Source: Pseudomonadota bacterium
Lineage (GTDB): Bacteria > Pseudomonadota > Gammaproteobacteria > Enterobacterales > Enterobacteriaceae
DNA length: 5,431 bases
Direction: 5' to 3'
Assembly: GCA_023425455.1 (NCBI GenBank)
Contig: JAFACP010000401.1
Location: 1 to 5,431 of the forward strand
The notes below the pieces were generated by a model that saw nothing but the letters and a program-made list of their open reading frames with translations, searched no databases and was not told the DNA's origin. Every line of letters starts with the position of its first letter. Position 1 is the first letter of the stretch. Of the stretch, positions 5,345-5,431 are shown one piece after another. The translations under genes and the position numbers were made by a program.

Positions 5345-5431
5345 TTAATCGAGATCGGCGCAATTCACTAACTTTAACGGATTGACGGAATCCATATTGC
5401 GGCACTTATCGGTCTCGGTACTGATCAGCTC
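5345..5431 (-). CDS. yhdU: YhdU (DUF2556) C-terminal fragment, 5' end beyond window
   Basis: Reading inward from the right edge on the minus strand, one frame stays open for 28 codons to a TAA at 5345-5347; the other two frames stop within a few codons. The residues include TETDKCRNMDSVNPLKLVNC, which matches my memory of the C-terminal half of E. coli YhdU, a membrane-anchored protein of about 59 residues with unknown function. This identification depends on that recollection. It is supported by synteny, since yhdU lies upstream of yhdV/yhdW in the same direction in E. coli. It ends 137 nt before the start of the c-di-GMP gene, so co-transcription is possible. The N-terminal membrane segment is outside the window. 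Confidence 0.7.
   Translation of the reverse strand, partial: ELISTETDKCRNMDSVNPLKLVNCADLD

Noticed and set aside
5348..5379. Flagellar sigma-28-like elements TAAAGTTA and GCCGATCT on the minus strand before the c-di-GMP gene
   Set aside because: The spacer is 9 nt instead of 11 and both elements fall inside the yhdU coding frame, so the similarity is probably chance.

Overview
The window looks like chromosomal DNA of an enterobacterium in the Enterobacter/Klebsiella/Citrobacter neighbourhood. The evidence is the gene content and order. Every gene I can support lies on the minus strand, so the biological reading order runs from high to low coordinates: yhdU (3' end only), then an MHYT-GGDEF-EAL cyclic-di-GMP protein, then yhdV (small lipoprotein), then aapJ/yhdW (amino-acid binding protein), then aapQ/yhdX (permease, running off the left edge). 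As I remember it, the E. coli K-12 order is yhdJ-yhdU-acrS-acrEF-yhdV-yhdWXYZ. The c-di-GMP gene here sits where acrS-acrEF sits in K-12.

Region by region (minus-strand order). 5345-5431 is the last 28 codons of yhdU. 5208-5344 is a 137-nt gap with no convincing promoter. 3126-5207 encodes a 693-residue membrane protein with three MHYT sensor repeats, an intact GGDEF motif lacking the inhibitory RxxD site, and an EAL domain with all expected catalytic residues; a hairpin terminator follows at about 3079-3118. 2803-3078 is an intergenic stretch rich in short repeats and dyads, with a candidate extended -10 for yhdV. 2581-2802 is yhdV, followed by a strong terminator at 2525-2554. 2079-2524 is a long regulatory region for the aap operon. 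1053-2078 is aapJ, 1018-1038 is an intercistronic hairpin, and 1-986 is the first 328 codons of aapQ.

The most informative non-coding signal is upstream of aapJ. A full-length -24/-12 sigma-54 promoter (2164-2179) lies about 108 and 137 bp downstream of the centres of two NtrC-like dyads, a layout that resembles glnAp2. A near-consensus CRP site lies further upstream. Together they suggest that this general amino-acid importer is induced by nitrogen limitation and possibly adjusted by carbon status. The genes appear to be three separate transcription units: the c-di-GMP gene (possibly with yhdU), yhdV, and aapJQ(MP). I see no mobile element, CRISPR array, tRNA or rRNA. I do not see a wholly new system here; the points of interest are regulatory architecture and local gene-order variation.
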